Positions 20,262 to 30,324 are shown, counted from the first letter of the stretch. The stretch: 64,000 nucleotides of DNA from an uncultured Flavobacteriaceae bacterium (GCA_947501845.1 CANMXP010000022.1:27705-91704), one strand, 5' to 3'. Notes: generated by a model from the letters alone, not told the origin. Numbers and translations are program-made.

Positions 20262-21683
20262 TTAACAATCAGACATATTCACTCCAACGGCTAAACCACC
20301 CTCTGAGGTTTCTTTATATTTTGTGTGCATGTCTTTAGCGGTTTCCCACATGGTTGAAACGACTTTGTCCAGTGGGACTTTCACGTTTTTAGGATTTGTG
20401 TCCAAAGCCATTTCAGCGGCATTTATGGCTTTAATAGCTCCCATGGCATTACGCTCAATACAGGGTATTTGTACCAATCCGCCAATAGGGTCGCATGTTA
20501 ACCCCAAATGGTGTTCCATAGCTATTTCTGCTGCGACAAGAACTTGTTCTGGAGTACCTCCCAAAAGTTCACATAGCGCTCCAGATGCCATAGCTGATGA
20601 TACTCCAATTTCTGCTTGACATCCACCCATGGCAGCACTAATTGTTGCACCTTTTTTAAAGATGCTCCCTATTTCGCCCGCGACTAATAAAAACCGCTTA
20701 ATATCTTCAAAATTGGCATCATGATTTTCGATGACCAAATAATACATTAAAACTGCGGGAATAACTCCTGCACTTCCATTGGTAGGAGCAGTAACAACTC
20801 TTCCTAAGGAGGCATTGACTTCGTTAACGGCAAGCGCAAAACAGCTTACCCACTTTAAGATTTGTCTAAATTTAACTTCGGTATCTCTTATGGCATAAAC
20901 CCATTCAACAGGCGTTGTGTATGTAGTATGTCCTTTTAAATTTTGGTGCATATCAAAAGCACGTCGCCTTACATTTAAACCACCAGGAAGATTCCCTTCT
21001 GTGTGGCAGCCTATATACATACATTCAAGCATTGTGTTCCAAATGCGCTTTAACTCCTTATCTATTTCTTTTATTGAACGAATCGATTTTTCATTTTCTA
21101 AAACAACTTCAGAAATTGATTTATCTAAGGTCTCGCAAAACTGCAAAAGCTCTGTACCTTTTTCAATAGGGTAAGGGAAAGTGCATTTAATTTCAAAATT
21201 TCTCTTTGAGTTTTCAAGAGCTTCTTTAACTACAAAACCACCACCAATTGAATAAAAAGTTGATGTTATATGTTTCCCGTTTACAGTAGCAGTAAAAGTT
21301 AATCCGTTTGAATGAAATGGTAAAAATTTTCTATGAAATACAATATCTGTTTCTATATTAAAAGTTATAGGTATTTCATTGTTAAAGTTTAATGTTTTAG
21401 TTTTTTTTATTTCAGAAATAATGGAAGTAATGGTTTCTGTAGGAATCGTTTCAGGGTAAAAACCACTTAACCCGAGTATGACAGCATAATCTGTTGCATG
21501 CCCTTTTCCTGTTAATGATAAAGAGCCATATAAATCTACCGAAATAGACTTAACTTCATCAAATTCATTAGTGTCTTTTAACTCTTTAATCCAACGTTCT
21601 GCAGCTCTCCAAGGCCCCAAGGTATGGGAGCTAGATGGGCCAATACCTATTTTTAGCATATCAAAAACAGAAATACACTCCAT
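20262..21683 (-). CDS. sdaA: L-serine ammonia-lyase, fused alpha/beta type
   Basis: Iron-sulfur enzyme that deaminates L-serine to pyruvate. The 473 aa combine the N-terminal beta domain ([17 protein letters not shown]) with the catalytic alpha domain ([17 protein letters not shown], then [16 protein letters not shown] and [15 protein letters not shown]). The cysteines needed for the 4Fe-4S cluster are present in these blocks. It has the usual length of the one-chain bacterial type. A -7 element lies 26 nt upstream; dnaK diverges from it. Confidence 0.96.
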   Translation of the reverse strand: MECISVFDMLKIGIGPSSSHTLGPWRAAERWIKELKDTNEFDEVKSISVDLYGSLSLTGKGHATDYAVILGLSGFYPETIPTETITSIISEIKKTKTLNFNNEIPITFNIETDIVFHRKFLPFHSNGLTFTATVNGKHITSTFYSIGGGFVVKEALENSKRNFEIKCTFPYPIEKGTELLQFCETLDKSISEVVLENEKSIRSIKEIDKELKRIWNTMLECMYIGCHTEGNLPGGLNVRRRAFDMHQNLKGHTTYTTPVEWVYAIRDTEVKFRQILKWVSCFALAVNEVNASLGRVVTAPTNGSAGVIPAVLMYYLVIENHDANFEDIKRFLLVAGEIGSIFKKGATISAAMGGCQAEIGVSSAMASGALCELLGGTPEQVLVAAEIAMEHHLGLTCDPIGGLVQIPCIERNAMGAIKAINAAEMALDTNPKNVKVPLDKVVSTMWETAKDMHTKYKETSEGGLAVGVNMSDC

Positions 21684-21708
21684 AAATTATCTAATTGTTA
21701 TAGTAAAG

Positions 21709-21716
21709 CAAATATA
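21709..21716 (-). promoter_or_regulatory. Putative -7 promoter element of sdaA
   Basis: Read on the minus strand the sequence is TATATTTG, a perfect TAnnTTTG, 25 nt upstream of the ATG at 21683. Confidence 0.5.
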
Positions 21717-21865
21717 AACTGTTTCTAATCAAATTAAGAGTCCTTTTCTATTTAGATTGATACAATAAATGACAGCTTGTCAGTATTTTTCAAATGGCAT
21801 AATGATTGACTATTACAAAACGAGTTTAAAAAAGAACATTGAACACAAATAAAGTATAAAATATT

Positions 21866-23776
21866 ATGAGTAAAATTATTGGAATCGATTTAGGAACAAC
21901 CAACTCTTGCGTTTCTGTAATGGAAGGTAATGAACCTGTTGTAATCCCAAACGCAGAAGGTAAGCGTACTACACCATCTGTAATCGCTTTTGTAGAAGGG
22001 GGAGAAATTAAAGTTGGTGATCCAGCAAAACGTCAGGCAGTAACAAACCCAACAAAAACTGTTTATTCTATTAAGCGTTTTATGGGTAATAAATACTCTG
22101 AATCTAAAAAAGAAGCAGAACGCGTACCATATACCGTAGTAAAAGGAGATAATGACACACCTCGTGTAGATATTGATGGTCGTTTATATACACCACAAGA
22201 ATTATCGGCAATGATTCTTCAAAAAATGAAGAAAACGGCTGAAGATTATTTAGGTGCAGATGTTAGTGAAGCTGTAATTACTGTGCCTGCTTATTTTAAC
22301 GATTCACAACGTCAAGCAACTAAAGAAGCAGGTGAGATTGCAGGTTTAAAAGTTCGTAGAATTATTAACGAACCTACAGCTGCAGCTTTAGCTTATGGTT
22401 TAGATAAAAAAGGACAAGACCAAAAAATAGTTGTTTTTGATTTTGGTGGAGGAACACATGATGTCTCTATCTTAGAATTAGGTGACGGTGTATTTGAAGT
22501 ATTATCTACAGATGGTGATACACACTTAGGAGGTGATGATGTTGATGAAAAAATCATTAACTGGTTAGCAGAAGAGTTTAACGCTGAAGAGAATATGGAT
22601 TTACGTAAAGATCCAATGTCTTTACAACGTTTAAAAGAAGCTGCTGAAAAGGCTAAGATTGAATTATCATCGTCTGCACAAACAGAAATCAACTTACCAT
22701 ATATCACAGCAACAGCTAGTGGGCCAAAACACTTAGTACGTACATTAACACGTTCTAAATTTGAACAATTAATTGACGATTTAGTAAAACGTACTATAGA
22801 GCCTTGTCAATCTGCTTTAAAAGCAGCTGGCTTATCAAAAAGTGATATTGATGAAGTTATTTTAGTAGGTGGTTCTACACGTATCCCTGCTGTACAAGAT
22901 GCTGTTGAGAAATTCTTTGGAAAAGCGCCTAGTAAAGGAGTGAATCCAGATGAAGTTGTATCGTTAGGAGCTGGTATACAAGGCGGTGTTTTAACAGGAG
23001 ATGTAAAAGACGTATTGCTTTTAGATGTAACACCATTATCTCTTGGGATTGAAACAATGGGTAATGTATTTACAAAGCTTATTGAAGCAAATACAACCAT
23101 TCCTACCAAGAAGTCACAAGTATTCTCTACGGCTGCGGATAATCAACCATCGGTTGAAATTCATGTATTGCAAGGAGAAAGAGCTATGGCAGCAGATAAT
23201 AAAACAATTGGACGTTTCCATTTAGATGGTATTCCACCAGCAAGACGTGGAACACCGCAAATTGAAGTGATTTTTGATATTGATGCTAATGGTATTATTA
23301 AAGTAAGTGCTGAAGATAAAGCAACAGGTAAGAAACAGGATATTAGAATTGAAGCATCTTCTGGTTTAACGGAAGAAGAAATCGAAAAGATGAAAGCGGA
23401 TGCTGAAGCGAATGCTGAGGCAGATAAAGCAGCAGCAGAAAGCGCTCAAAAATTAAATGAAGCCGATTCTATGATTTTCCAAACAGAAAAATTATTGGAA
23501 GAGTCTGGTGATAAATTATCTGCAGATAATAAATCTAAGATTGAAGGTGCGTTAGAGGAATTGAAAAAGGCTTATGAAACGAAAGATCTAGCAACTATTC
23601 AACCAGCTTTAGATAATATTAATGAAATATGGAAAGCTGCAAGCGAAGAGATTTATAAAGCACAAGCTGAAGAAGCACAACAAGGTGGTGGTGCTCCAGG
23701 ACCTGATGCTAGTCAAAATGGACAAGCAGAAGAAGGAAGCGACGTAGAAGACGTAGACTTTGAAGAAGTCAAGTAG
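21866..23776 (+). CDS. dnaK: Molecular chaperone DnaK (Hsp70)
   Basis: ATP-dependent chaperone of protein folding and heat-shock response. The 636 aa start with the nucleotide-binding domain ([12 protein letters not shown] near residue 4; [30 protein letters not shown]), followed by the substrate-binding domain and a lid ending in an acidic [15 protein letters not shown] tail. The phosphate-loop block reads GGGTHDVS where GGGTFDVS is usual elsewhere. dnaJ and grpE are not adjacent. The last codons have been copied downstream (see the repeat at 23754-23850). Confidence 0.99.
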   Translation: MSKIIGIDLGTTNSCVSVMEGNEPVVIPNAEGKRTTPSVIAFVEGGEIKVGDPAKRQAVTNPTKTVYSIKRFMGNKYSESKKEAERVPYTVVKGDNDTPRVDIDGRLYTPQELSAMILQKMKKTAEDYLGADVSEAVITVPAYFNDSQRQATKEAGEIAGLKVRRIINEPTAAALAYGLDKKGQDQKIVVFDFGGGTHDVSILELGDGVFEVLSTDGDTHLGGDDVDEKIINWLAEEFNAEENMDLRKDPMSLQRLKEAAEKAKIELSSSAQTEINLPYITATASGPKHLVRTLTRSKFEQLIDDLVKRTIEPCQSALKAAGLSKSDIDEVILVGGSTRIPAVQDAVEKFFGKAPSKGVNPDEVVSLGAGIQGGVLTGDVKDVLLLDVTPLSLGIETMGNVFTKLIEANTTIPTKKSQVFSTAADNQPSVEIHVLQGERAMAADNKTIGRFHLDGIPPARRGTPQIEVIFDIDANGIIKVSAEDKATGKKQDIRIEASSGLTEEEIEKMKADAEANAEADKAAAESAQKLNEADSMIFQTEKLLEESGDKLSADNKSKIEGALEELKKAYETKDLATIQPALDNINEIWKAASEEIYKAQAEEAQQGGGAPGPDASQNGQAEEGSDVEDVDFEEVK

Positions 23777-23850
23777 CCTGTCCTGAGCGAAGTCGAAGGA
23801 TAGACTTTGAAGAAGTCAAGTAGTAGCTTGTTCTGAGCGAAGTCGAAGGC
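23754..23850. repeat. Tandem duplication of the dnaK stop region
   Basis: The 47-bp unit 23754-23800, which includes the last codons and stop of dnaK followed by CTGAGCGAAGTCGAAGG, is repeated as a 50-bp unit at 23801-23850. Copy 2 keeps the 21-bp coding stretch exactly and has a 3-bp insertion, TAG, after it. The CTGAGCGAAGTCGAAGG part belongs to the dispersed repeat family seen elsewhere in the window. Confidence 0.9.
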
Positions 23851-23874
23851 TCTTAAAAATAAAAGTTAAAAGTA

Positions 23875-23906
23875 AAAAGCGCAACCATTTTGGTTGCGCT
23901 TTTTTA
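23875..23906 (+). terminator. Rho-independent terminator of dnaK
   Basis: AAAGCGCAACC-ATTTT-GGTTGCGCTTT, an 11-bp perfect stem followed by more T residues, about 100 bp after the dnaK stop. Confidence 0.9.
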
Positions 23907-23978
23907 TTATCAATAGGTAGGAGTTTTCAAAATTAGATTGTTATATAATAAAACCCAAATCGTTAAATTAAATAACAA

Positions 23979-25175
23979 ATGAAACACCTATTACAATCAA
24001 CCTTGGCGTTTTTATGCCTTATTTTTAGTTCTACAACATTTGCACAACAAGACAAAACCATGTACATTTTTGGCCACAGCCTTATTGTACATGATCCTCC
24101 AGCGATATCAACCCCCAGCAATGAAACTACCGTTCCGCATTGGCTGCATTTTTTAGCAGATGAAGCAGGAAATTCTATTGCTGTAAGTGGGCAATATGGA
24201 TTTTTGGAACAACATGACGATTTACCTCCTATTGCTCAATGGGGGTTTGATCATGTAACACCAGCTTGGGAATCGGATACAGAAAATTTTACAGATGCAA
24301 ATTTTGATACCTTCTTATTAACTGCAGGATCTCATATTCAAGGGCAACCTGCTAATGTTAATTATTATAATAGTAGTGTATCCCCTTTATCTGCAACTTT
24401 AACTATTTTGGACTGGATAGACAGTCAAGAACCCAATGGCATAACCTATATTTATGAAAATTGGCCAGAATTAGCCATTTTCACAGATCATAATCAAGGG
24501 TTTCCACCAACATCAGAAGATCTTGAGAATTATCATGAACGTACATTGGGATCTTTCCATGATTGGTGGATTGAATATCAGGATTTTGTTCATGCTGCAC
24601 GCCCAAATGAAAATATTAGAATGATTCCTGTTGGTCCAATAATATCTAAATTGTTAACAGAAACAAACTTAGACCAAATACCAGCTTTAGATTTATACGA
24701 AGATTCAGCTTCGCACGGTAGACCAACACTTTATTTTTTGGCTGGTTTGATAACTTACATGGCAGTTTATGAAGAAAAAGCGCCAGCTACATATACTATT
24801 CCTAGTACAGTAAGCTCATTGGTTCAAGATAATTTTCAAAGCACTATAGATTTTATTTGGAATGAATTATTAGCGTTTAATTACAGTGATGGTAGCAGTC
24901 GCGTTTTTGCGAACAATGTGTTACATGTTGATTCTAATAATCATCAAACCAATAATATATCGGTGGTTCCAAATCCAGCAAAAGATTTCATAGATATAAT
25001 AAGCAATCATTCAGAGTACAGTGTTGATCTGTTTGATGTTAAAGGAATAAAAATAAATATAAAGCAAGATGTGACCCATAATAGGGTCGATATCTCAAAT
25101 CTACCTGATGGATTATATTTTCTAAAAATTAATATAGATGGCAATCAGGTTATAAAAAAGGATTTAAAAAGCTAG
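23979..25175 (+). CDS. Secreted SGNH-hydrolase-like protein with T9SS sorting domain
   Basis: A 398-aa exported protein with a signal peptide (first 22 residues, ending STTFAQ). The core begins with YIFGHSLIVHD, where GHS may be the block-I Ser of an SGNH esterase. Near residue 245 YEDSASHGRPT offers a D-x-x-x-H pair like block V. The last 75 residues, from VVPNPAKDFIDI to GLYFLKINIDGNQVIKKDLKS, are a type IX secretion C-terminal sorting domain. It is therefore probably secreted or surface-bound, with an esterase-like activity on an unknown, perhaps carbohydrate, substrate. The SGNH assignment is tentative. Confidence 0.7.
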   Translation: MKHLLQSTLAFLCLIFSSTTFAQQDKTMYIFGHSLIVHDPPAISTPSNETTVPHWLHFLADEAGNSIAVSGQYGFLEQHDDLPPIAQWGFDHVTPAWESDTENFTDANFDTFLLTAGSHIQGQPANVNYYNSSVSPLSATLTILDWIDSQEPNGITYIYENWPELAIFTDHNQGFPPTSEDLENYHERTLGSFHDWWIEYQDFVHAARPNENIRMIPVGPIISKLLTETNLDQIPALDLYEDSASHGRPTLYFLAGLITYMAVYEEKAPATYTIPSTVSSLVQDNFQSTIDFIWNELLAFNYSDGSSRVFANNVLHVDSNNHQTNNISVVPNPAKDFIDIISNHSEYSVDLFDVKGIKINIKQDVTHNRVDISNLPDGLYFLKINIDGNQVIKKDLKS

Positions 25176-25198
25176 CTGTTAATATTTTTATTGATCCA

Positions 25199-25240
25199 AG
25201 CGCAACCAATTGATAATCTATCATTTGGTTGCGTTTTTTT
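25199..25240 (+). terminator. Rho-independent terminator
   Basis: CGCAACCAATTGAT and ATCATTTGGTTGCG form a near-perfect 14-bp stem followed by seven T residues, 24 bp after the stop of the secreted protein. The outer stem repeats the CGCAACC/GGTTGCG of the dnaK terminator. Confidence 0.9.
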
Positions 25241-25308
25241 ATGAGTTGGAGTCGATAAGTTTTTTAATAGCAATAAAACCGATACTTTTGACGGAAATAT
25301 AGCAGGGC

Positions 25309-26538
25309 ATGTCATTTTCATCACAAATAAAATCCAATTACCAACCTAAGCGTTTAGCTGTAAAACTTAATGCTAAAGGGGAGCAGTTTGTGATTAAAAA
25401 GCACCCCTGGGTTTTTTCAAATAGTATTGTTAAGATTAATGACAAAGCAAGAACAGGAGATCTAGCGATTATCTTCAGTAAGAATAAAAACAGAGTCATA
25501 GGCTTAGGATTGTATGATGCCTATTCTCCCATTCGTATTAAAATAATTCATAGTGATGCTGAAAAAGCAGAAATAAATACCGCTTTTTTTCATGGAAAGA
25601 TAGAAGAAGCTTATAAAAAACGATCAGACTTATTAAAAACTAACACGACAAGTTACCGTTTGTTATTTGGAGAAAATGATGGGTTTCCTGGTTTAATAGC
25701 AGATGTCTACGATACCGTTTTAGTCGTAAAACTATATTCAGAGATATGGTTACCATATTTGGAATCTATTTTAAAAAGCTTACAAGTAGTTTCTAATGCA
25801 GATACTATAGTAATTCGTTTAAGTAGGGGATTGCAACAATCTAAAAACCATCAATTAAAAGATGGCGATGTGGTTTATGGTATATTAGAGAATGAAGTTG
25901 TACAGTTTATTGAGCATGATGTAAAATTTTCTGCCAATGTTATTAAAGGTCATAAAACAGGTTATTTTTTAGACCATCGCGCTAACCGAAAGCAAGTAGG
26001 TGAGTGGAGTAAAGGCAAAACAGTTCTAGATGTTTTTTCCTATGCTGGTGGGTTTTCAGTTCATGCGTTATACAATGATGCTAGAGAAGTTACAAGTTTA
26101 GACATAAGTAAGCAAGCATTAGAAATTGCTATACAAAATGGAAAACTAAACCCCTATGCTGGTAAACATAAAACAATTGTAGGAGACGCTTTTAAGTCGC
26201 TTAAAGAACTCATTAAAAACAATATGACTTTTGATGTTGTTGTAATAGATCCTCCAAGTTTCGCAAAACAAGCTTCCGAAATAGAATTAGCTAAGAAAAA
26301 ATATGCCCAATTAGCAGAGTTAGGGGCTCAACTAACTGCCAGCAAAGGGCTTTTGGTCTTAGCGTCTTGTTCGTCAAGAGTCTTGGCCCAATCTTTTTTT
26401 GATATTAATTTACAAGTATTAAATAATCAATCACGACGCTTTAATAATATTTTAAATACATATCACGATATAGACCATCCCATTAGTTTTCCTGAGGGCG
26501 CTTATTTAAAATGTGGCTATTACAGATTCCTTAATTAA
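25309..26538 (+). CDS. Class I SAM-dependent rRNA methyltransferase, RlmI-like
   Basis: A 409-aa protein with an N-terminal PUA domain (LNAKGEQFVIKKHPWVFSNSI), a central region with FGENDGFPGLIADVY, and a C-terminal Rossmann methyltransferase (VLDVFSYAGGFSVHA; FDVVVIDPPSFAKQ; LVLASCSS). The arrangement is that of RlmI, which methylates C5 of a cytosine in 23S rRNA. The two conserved cysteine-bearing motifs of m5C enzymes are only partly visible, so the exact site is inferred from the family. It converges with the gene at 26566. Confidence 0.9.
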   Translation: MSFSSQIKSNYQPKRLAVKLNAKGEQFVIKKHPWVFSNSIVKINDKARTGDLAIIFSKNKNRVIGLGLYDAYSPIRIKIIHSDAEKAEINTAFFHGKIEEAYKKRSDLLKTNTTSYRLLFGENDGFPGLIADVYDTVLVVKLYSEIWLPYLESILKSLQVVSNADTIVIRLSRGLQQSKNHQLKDGDVVYGILENEVVQFIEHDVKFSANVIKGHKTGYFLDHRANRKQVGEWSKGKTVLDVFSYAGGFSVHALYNDAREVTSLDISKQALEIAIQNGKLNPYAGKHKTIVGDAFKSLKELIKNNMTFDVVVIDPPSFAKQASEIELAKKKYAQLAELGAQLTASKGLLVLASCSSRVLAQSFFDINLQVLNNQSRRFNNILNTYHDIDHPISFPEGAYLKCGYYRFLN

Positions 26539-26565
26539 ACGACATCTTTTTAAACGGAAGAAGTT

Positions 26566-27066
26566 TTATAAAAATGTGCCTTTTTCGTCAGTGATTACCA
26601 TAATAGATTGATCTTTATTTGTTATTTTGACTTTGTATTTCTGCTGTAAAAAATCTTTATTGCAATGATATTTAATGAGATAAGCATCTTCAACGATACC
26701 CCAATTAGGAAAACGCTTTGAAATAGCTTGCATAACTACCAATGGTAGTCTCACATTGTTGTACTTCTCGTTAGTTCGTATTATTTTTCCGTGTTTATTA
26801 TAGGCTGCAATTATTTTACCTTGAGGCACATAAAAGGATACTTCATAAATTTCATCAGCATGATCGTAAAGCTTAGAGAGTCCTTTATGTTCATAGTTTA
26901 AAATTTCTTTTTCTAACTTTTTAACACGTTCAGGCATATTATTAGAATCTATAGCATCTAAATATTGATAATTTAAAGATATAACAGTATTTGGTAATTC
27001 AATTGTTTGTGAATAGGCTTGGGTGGTAAGACCAAAAATAAATAGACCAAGAAGTATTTTTTTCAT
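26566..27066 (-). CDS. Exported PepSY-like domain protein
   Basis: A 166-aa protein with a clear signal peptide (MKKILLGLFIFGLTTQAYSQ). The mature part has a repeated alpha-beta pattern (LPLVVMQAISKRFPNWGIVEDAYLIKY) typical of PepSY-like/BLIP-like periplasmic proteins of Bacteroidota. Function unknown. It is divergent from the nitronate monooxygenase gene across a region with two palindromic sites. Confidence 0.65.
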   Translation of the reverse strand: MKKILLGLFIFGLTTQAYSQTIELPNTVISLNYQYLDAIDSNNMPERVKKLEKEILNYEHKGLSKLYDHADEIYEVSFYVPQGKIIAAYNKHGKIIRTNEKYNNVRLPLVVMQAISKRFPNWGIVEDAYLIKYHCNKDFLQQKYKVKITNKDQSIMVITDEKGTFL

Positions 27067-27108
27067 GACGAACTATATTGAGTTATGAATATTTACCTAT
27101 AAAATTAA

Positions 27109-27122
27109 TTATGCACGCATAA
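27109..27122. promoter_or_regulatory. Palindromic operator-like site, copy 1
   Basis: TTATGC-AC-GCATAA is a 6-bp perfect inverted repeat with a 2-nt centre. It lies 43 bp upstream of the exported protein gene at 27066. A second copy with one changed base lies at 27205-27218. Confidence 0.4.
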
Positions 27123-27204
27123 TAAAACAATGATAAAAATCATAATATCAGTGTTTTATAAATGTTTTTTTGTTGCATCTGTACAACTAATTGAATATCA
27201 GTTA

Positions 27205-27218
27205 CTATGCGTGCATAA
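27205..27218. promoter_or_regulatory. Palindromic operator-like site, copy 2
   Basis: CTATGC-GT-GCATAA, the reverse complement of the site at 27109-27122 except for its first base. It ends 7 bp before the -7 element of the nitronate monooxygenase gene, so a bound protein would block that promoter. Confidence 0.4.
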
Positions 27219-27225
27219 TATTTGT

Positions 27226-27233
27226 TATATTTG
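27226..27233 (+). promoter_or_regulatory. Putative -7 promoter element
   Basis: TATATTTG, a perfect TAnnTTTG, 15 nt before the ATG at 27249. It overlaps a possible upstream start at 27222, which argues for 27249 as the true start. Confidence 0.5.
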
Positions 27234-27248
27234 TTCAAACTTTTATTC

Positions 27249-28196
27249 ATGGCTACTAAACTTACCGAATTACTTCGTATAAAACACCCAGTGATACAAG
27301 CTCCTATGTTTTTGGTATCTAATGTCGCCATGGTAACAGAAGCGATGAAAGGAGGTATTGCGGGTTGTATACCAGCATTAAACTACAGAACTCTTGAAGA
27401 ATTAAGGGCAGCTATAAAAGCATTAAAAGCAAATAAGGTAGAGGAAGGGGCTTTTGGATTTAACTTAATTGTTAATAAATCTAATGTAAAGTATAAAGGG
27501 CAATTAGAAGTGCTTTGTGAAGAAGGCTGCGATTTTATTATTACGTCTTTGGGAAGCCCAGAGGAAACAATTAATCAAGCACATAAAGTTGGGATAAAAG
27601 TTTTTTGTGATGTGGTCGATTTAAAGTTTGCAAAAAAGGTAGAGCAACTTGGAGCAGATGCTATTATAGCTGTAAATAATCAGGCTGGTGGTCATCGAGG
27701 AGACAGCTCTCCAGAAAATTTAATTAAAGAATTAAGTGAAAGTTGTCGTATACCTATAATTTCTGCTGGGGGGGTTGGTACTAAAGCAGATATAGATAAT
27801 ATGTTAAATTATGGCGCAGCAGGAGTATCGGTTGGAAGCCCATTTATAGCATCAGTAGAATCCAGTGTAACGAATGAGTATAAACAAGCCTGTGTTGATT
27901 ATGGAGCGAATGATATTGTTATGACCGAGCGTATTTCAGGCACCCCATGTACGGTGATAAACACACCTTATGTCCAAAAAATAGGGACAAAGCAAACTTG
28001 GTTGGAATCTGTTTTAAATAAAAACAAAAGACTTAAAAAATGGGTAAAAATGATTCGCTTTTCAATTGGCATGAATGCCACTAAAAATGCGGCTACTAAA
28101 GCCACTTATAAAACCGTATGGGTAGCAGGGCCTAGTATTGAGTACACTAAGGAAATTCTACCAACTAAAGACATTATAAATCGTTTGGTTAATTAA
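27249..28196 (+). CDS. Nitronate monooxygenase (NPD-like FMN enzyme)
   Basis: A 315-aa FMN-dependent TIM-barrel enzyme of the nitronate monooxygenase/2-nitropropane dioxygenase family. Motifs are HPVIQAPM at the N-terminus, VNNQAGGHRGD with the conserved catalytic His, and PIISAGGVGTKADI and AAGVSVGSPFIAS for phosphate binding. It oxidises toxic nitronates, or may be a related FMN oxidoreductase. An in-frame ATG at 27222 is rejected because it lies within the promoter element. Its end overlaps the convergent gene at 28189 by 8 bp. Confidence 0.88.
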   Translation: MATKLTELLRIKHPVIQAPMFLVSNVAMVTEAMKGGIAGCIPALNYRTLEELRAAIKALKANKVEEGAFGFNLIVNKSNVKYKGQLEVLCEEGCDFIITSLGSPEETINQAHKVGIKVFCDVVDLKFAKKVEQLGADAIIAVNNQAGGHRGDSSPENLIKELSESCRIPIISAGGVGTKADIDNMLNYGAAGVSVGSPFIASVESSVTNEYKQACVDYGANDIVMTERISGTPCTVINTPYVQKIGTKQTWLESVLNKNKRLKKWVKMIRFSIGMNATKNAATKATYKTVWVAGPSIEYTKEILPTKDIINRLVN

Positions 28197-28545
28197 CCAA
28201 AGCAATTTTAGCATTCCTTTTATTCTTGTTTTTCCCAACAAATAAGCTAATAGTAGCACTAGCGGTTAATCCTCCTAACGAAGTAGCAACTAATTCACCA
28301 GTATTAAAGCGGTTATTTTCTTTACTGCTATCTAAAACCTCTTTAGCCAGACCGGCTAATGTTGAAGTACCTAAGCTATACCAAAAAGCTTTTTTCTTGT
28401 TTTTTGTAGCAGAATATACTACAGTGTATGTGGTTGCAGATATAACAGCTCCAACTCCAAAATGTAATTTATGATCCGATGTGATGGATTGAGCACCACA
28501 TAAACCTGTGAAAGACAGTAGTATAATTGCAATAGTAGTTTTCAT
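28189..28545 (-). CDS. Exported YfiM/DUF2279-like small protein
   Basis: A 118-aa protein with a signal peptide (MKTTIAIILLSFTGLCGAQ; a lipoprotein-type cleavage at the Cys is possible). DHKLHFGVGAVISATTY and LAGLAKEVLDS match the DKxxHF...AGxxKExxD pattern of YfiM-like proteins. Two hydrophobic segments (about 30-48, 88-103) suggest membrane association. Function unknown. Confidence 0.65.
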   Translation of the reverse strand: MKTTIAIILLSFTGLCGAQSITSDHKLHFGVGAVISATTYTVVYSATKNKKKAFWYSLGTSTLAGLAKEVLDSSKENNRFNTGELVATSLGGLTASATISLFVGKNKNKRNAKIALVN

Positions 28546-28666
28546 TCAAATGATTGGTTTTTAGTTTCTTGAGTGTAATTTTATATAATATTTACAATAT
28601 GATTCATAAATATCTGATGAAATACAATTTTATTTGATTAGAGGCTCATATTTTTAGCATATTGTC

Positions 28667-28674
28667 TACATTTG
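28667..28674 (+). promoter_or_regulatory. Putative -7 promoter element
   Basis: TACATTTG, a perfect TAnnTTTG, 20 nt upstream of the ATG at 28695. It overlaps the first codons of a longer possible frame from 28662, which supports the shorter start. Confidence 0.5.
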
Positions 28675-28694
28675 AGGTATATATAATCATTATT

Positions 28695-29300
28695 ATGCAT
28701 ATTAAAACAGAATCACAGCTCCGTGAATTATATGGTTTTCCTAGTGGAAGAGCCAAAGATAAGGGGCTTTCTAGTTTAGAAAAACATACGATTCATTTTA
28801 TTGAAAGATCTCCATTTTTAGTGATGTCTACATCAAATAATGCGGGTAAATTAGATGCGTCTCCACGAGGAGGAGAACCAGGGTTTGTAAAGGTGGTTCA
28901 TGAAACAGAAATAGTAATACCAGATGCCAAAGGAAACAATAGATTGGATAGTATTGTAAATATTGTAGAAACAGGAACAGTTGGCTTATTATTTTTGATC
29001 CCAGGTGTAGATGAAACTTTGCGTATAAATGGCCGAGCTTCTATTAGTACTGATATTGAATATTTAGAATTATTTGCCTCAGAAAGTAACCCACCAAAAG
29101 CATGTATTATTGTTACTATTGAAGAATTATTTTTACATTGCGCTAAGGCTTTTATGCGTTCTAAATTATGGGATGAAAAAGCAAAAATTAATAGAGAGTC
29201 ATTTCCAACTATGGGACGGATGTTAAAAGATCAGTTAGGGTCTGTTGAAGCTCCAGAGTCTAGGGAGGATATGATTAAACGATACAAAAAAGATTTATAA
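28695..29300 (+). CDS. Pyridoxamine 5'-phosphate oxidase-family FMN protein
   Basis: A 201-aa split-barrel flavin-binding protein of the MSMEG_1061/PNPOx-like type: ELYGFPSGRAKDKGLSSLEKH at the N-terminus, FLVMSTSNNAGKLDASPRGG and GTVGLLFLIPGVDETLRINGRA. These proteins use FMN or F420 to reduce unknown small molecules; it is unlikely to be true PdxH. The start at 28695 (MHIKTESQL) is chosen over 28662. An aldo/keto reductase follows after 9 bp, so the pair is probably cotranscribed. Confidence 0.82.
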   Translation: MHIKTESQLRELYGFPSGRAKDKGLSSLEKHTIHFIERSPFLVMSTSNNAGKLDASPRGGEPGFVKVVHETEIVIPDAKGNNRLDSIVNIVETGTVGLLFLIPGVDETLRINGRASISTDIEYLELFASESNPPKACIIVTIEELFLHCAKAFMRSKLWDEKAKINRESFPTMGRMLKDQLGSVEAPESREDMIKRYKKDL

Positions 29301-29309
29301 GATTTATTT

Positions 29310-30296
29310 ATGAAAACAAGGAAATTAGGAAGTAAAGGATTTAATGTAAGTGAAGTCGCTTTGGGGTGTTGGCAATTAGGAGCAGACTGGGGAAATTCAA
29401 TAACAAAAGAAAAAGGTTTAGCTATATTAGAAGCAGCAGTTAATAATGGTATTACTTTTTTTGATACGGCAGACGTTTACGGAAATGGCAGAAGTGAAAA
29501 ACTTATAGGTGAATTTTTAAATATTACAGATAAAAATATACAAATAGCCACTAAGTTTGGTAGGGCAGGAGATGCTTATCCAGATAAATATTCCAAAGAT
29601 GTTTTACGTAGAACAGTTGAAGGTTCTTTAAAACGTTTAGGTGTTAATGCCATAGATTTACTTCAGTTACATTGTGTACCTGAATCGTTGTTACTAGAAG
29701 GCGATATATTTGATTGGCTTCGTGATTTAAAACGAGAAGGGCTTATTAAAAATTTTGGGGCAAGTGTAGAAACTGTCGAACAAGGTTTAATATGTTTAAA
29801 ACACGACGATATACTTTCTCTGCAAGTAATATTTAATGTTTTTAGACAAAAATTAGTTAAAGAATTATTACCCCAAGCAGAAGAAAAAGGTGTTGGTATT
29901 ATTGTAAGATTACCTTTGGCTAGTGGTTTATTAACAGGGAAATTTGATAAGAACACAACTTTCTCTAAAGATGACCATAGGCATTATAACAGAAATGGAG
30001 AAATGTTTAATGTGGGGGAAACATTTGCTGGATTACCTTTTGAGAAAGGCTTAGAGTTTATAGATACGATTTCCAGCACTATTTTACCAGAAGGCTTATC
30101 TATGGTTGAATTAGCATTGCGTTGGATTTTAGATCACCAGGCCGTAAGTTGTATCATTCCAGGTGCAAGTTCTGTAAAACAAGTGTTGTCGAATGTAGGA
30201 GTTTCTAATATAGAACCTTTATCTGCTGAAACACATCAAGCCTTATCAAAATTGTATTCAGAAGACATGCATCAATATGTTCGAGGTGCTTATTAA
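29310..30296 (+). CDS. Aldo/keto reductase
   Basis: A 328-aa NADPH-dependent carbonyl reductase with a TIM barrel. The catalytic tetrad is visible: Asp and Tyr in FFDTADVYGNGRSEKLIGE, Lys in IATKFG and His in LLQLHC. The cofactor-binding end is IIPGASSVKQVLSNVG. It resembles the YajO/IolS-type group. It follows the PNPOx-like gene by 9 bp, and the cobalamin riboswitch begins 28 bp after its stop. The substrate is unknown. Confidence 0.92.
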   Translation: MKTRKLGSKGFNVSEVALGCWQLGADWGNSITKEKGLAILEAAVNNGITFFDTADVYGNGRSEKLIGEFLNITDKNIQIATKFGRAGDAYPDKYSKDVLRRTVEGSLKRLGVNAIDLLQLHCVPESLLLEGDIFDWLRDLKREGLIKNFGASVETVEQGLICLKHDDILSLQVIFNVFRQKLVKELLPQAEEKGVGIIVRLPLASGLLTGKFDKNTTFSKDDHRHYNRNGEMFNVGETFAGLPFEKGLEFIDTISSTILPEGLSMVELALRWILDHQAVSCIIPGASSVKQVLSNVGVSNIEPLSAETHQALSKLYSEDMHQYVRGAY

Positions 30297-30324
30297 TCAT
30301 AAAAATTATATATTTGAATAATTA

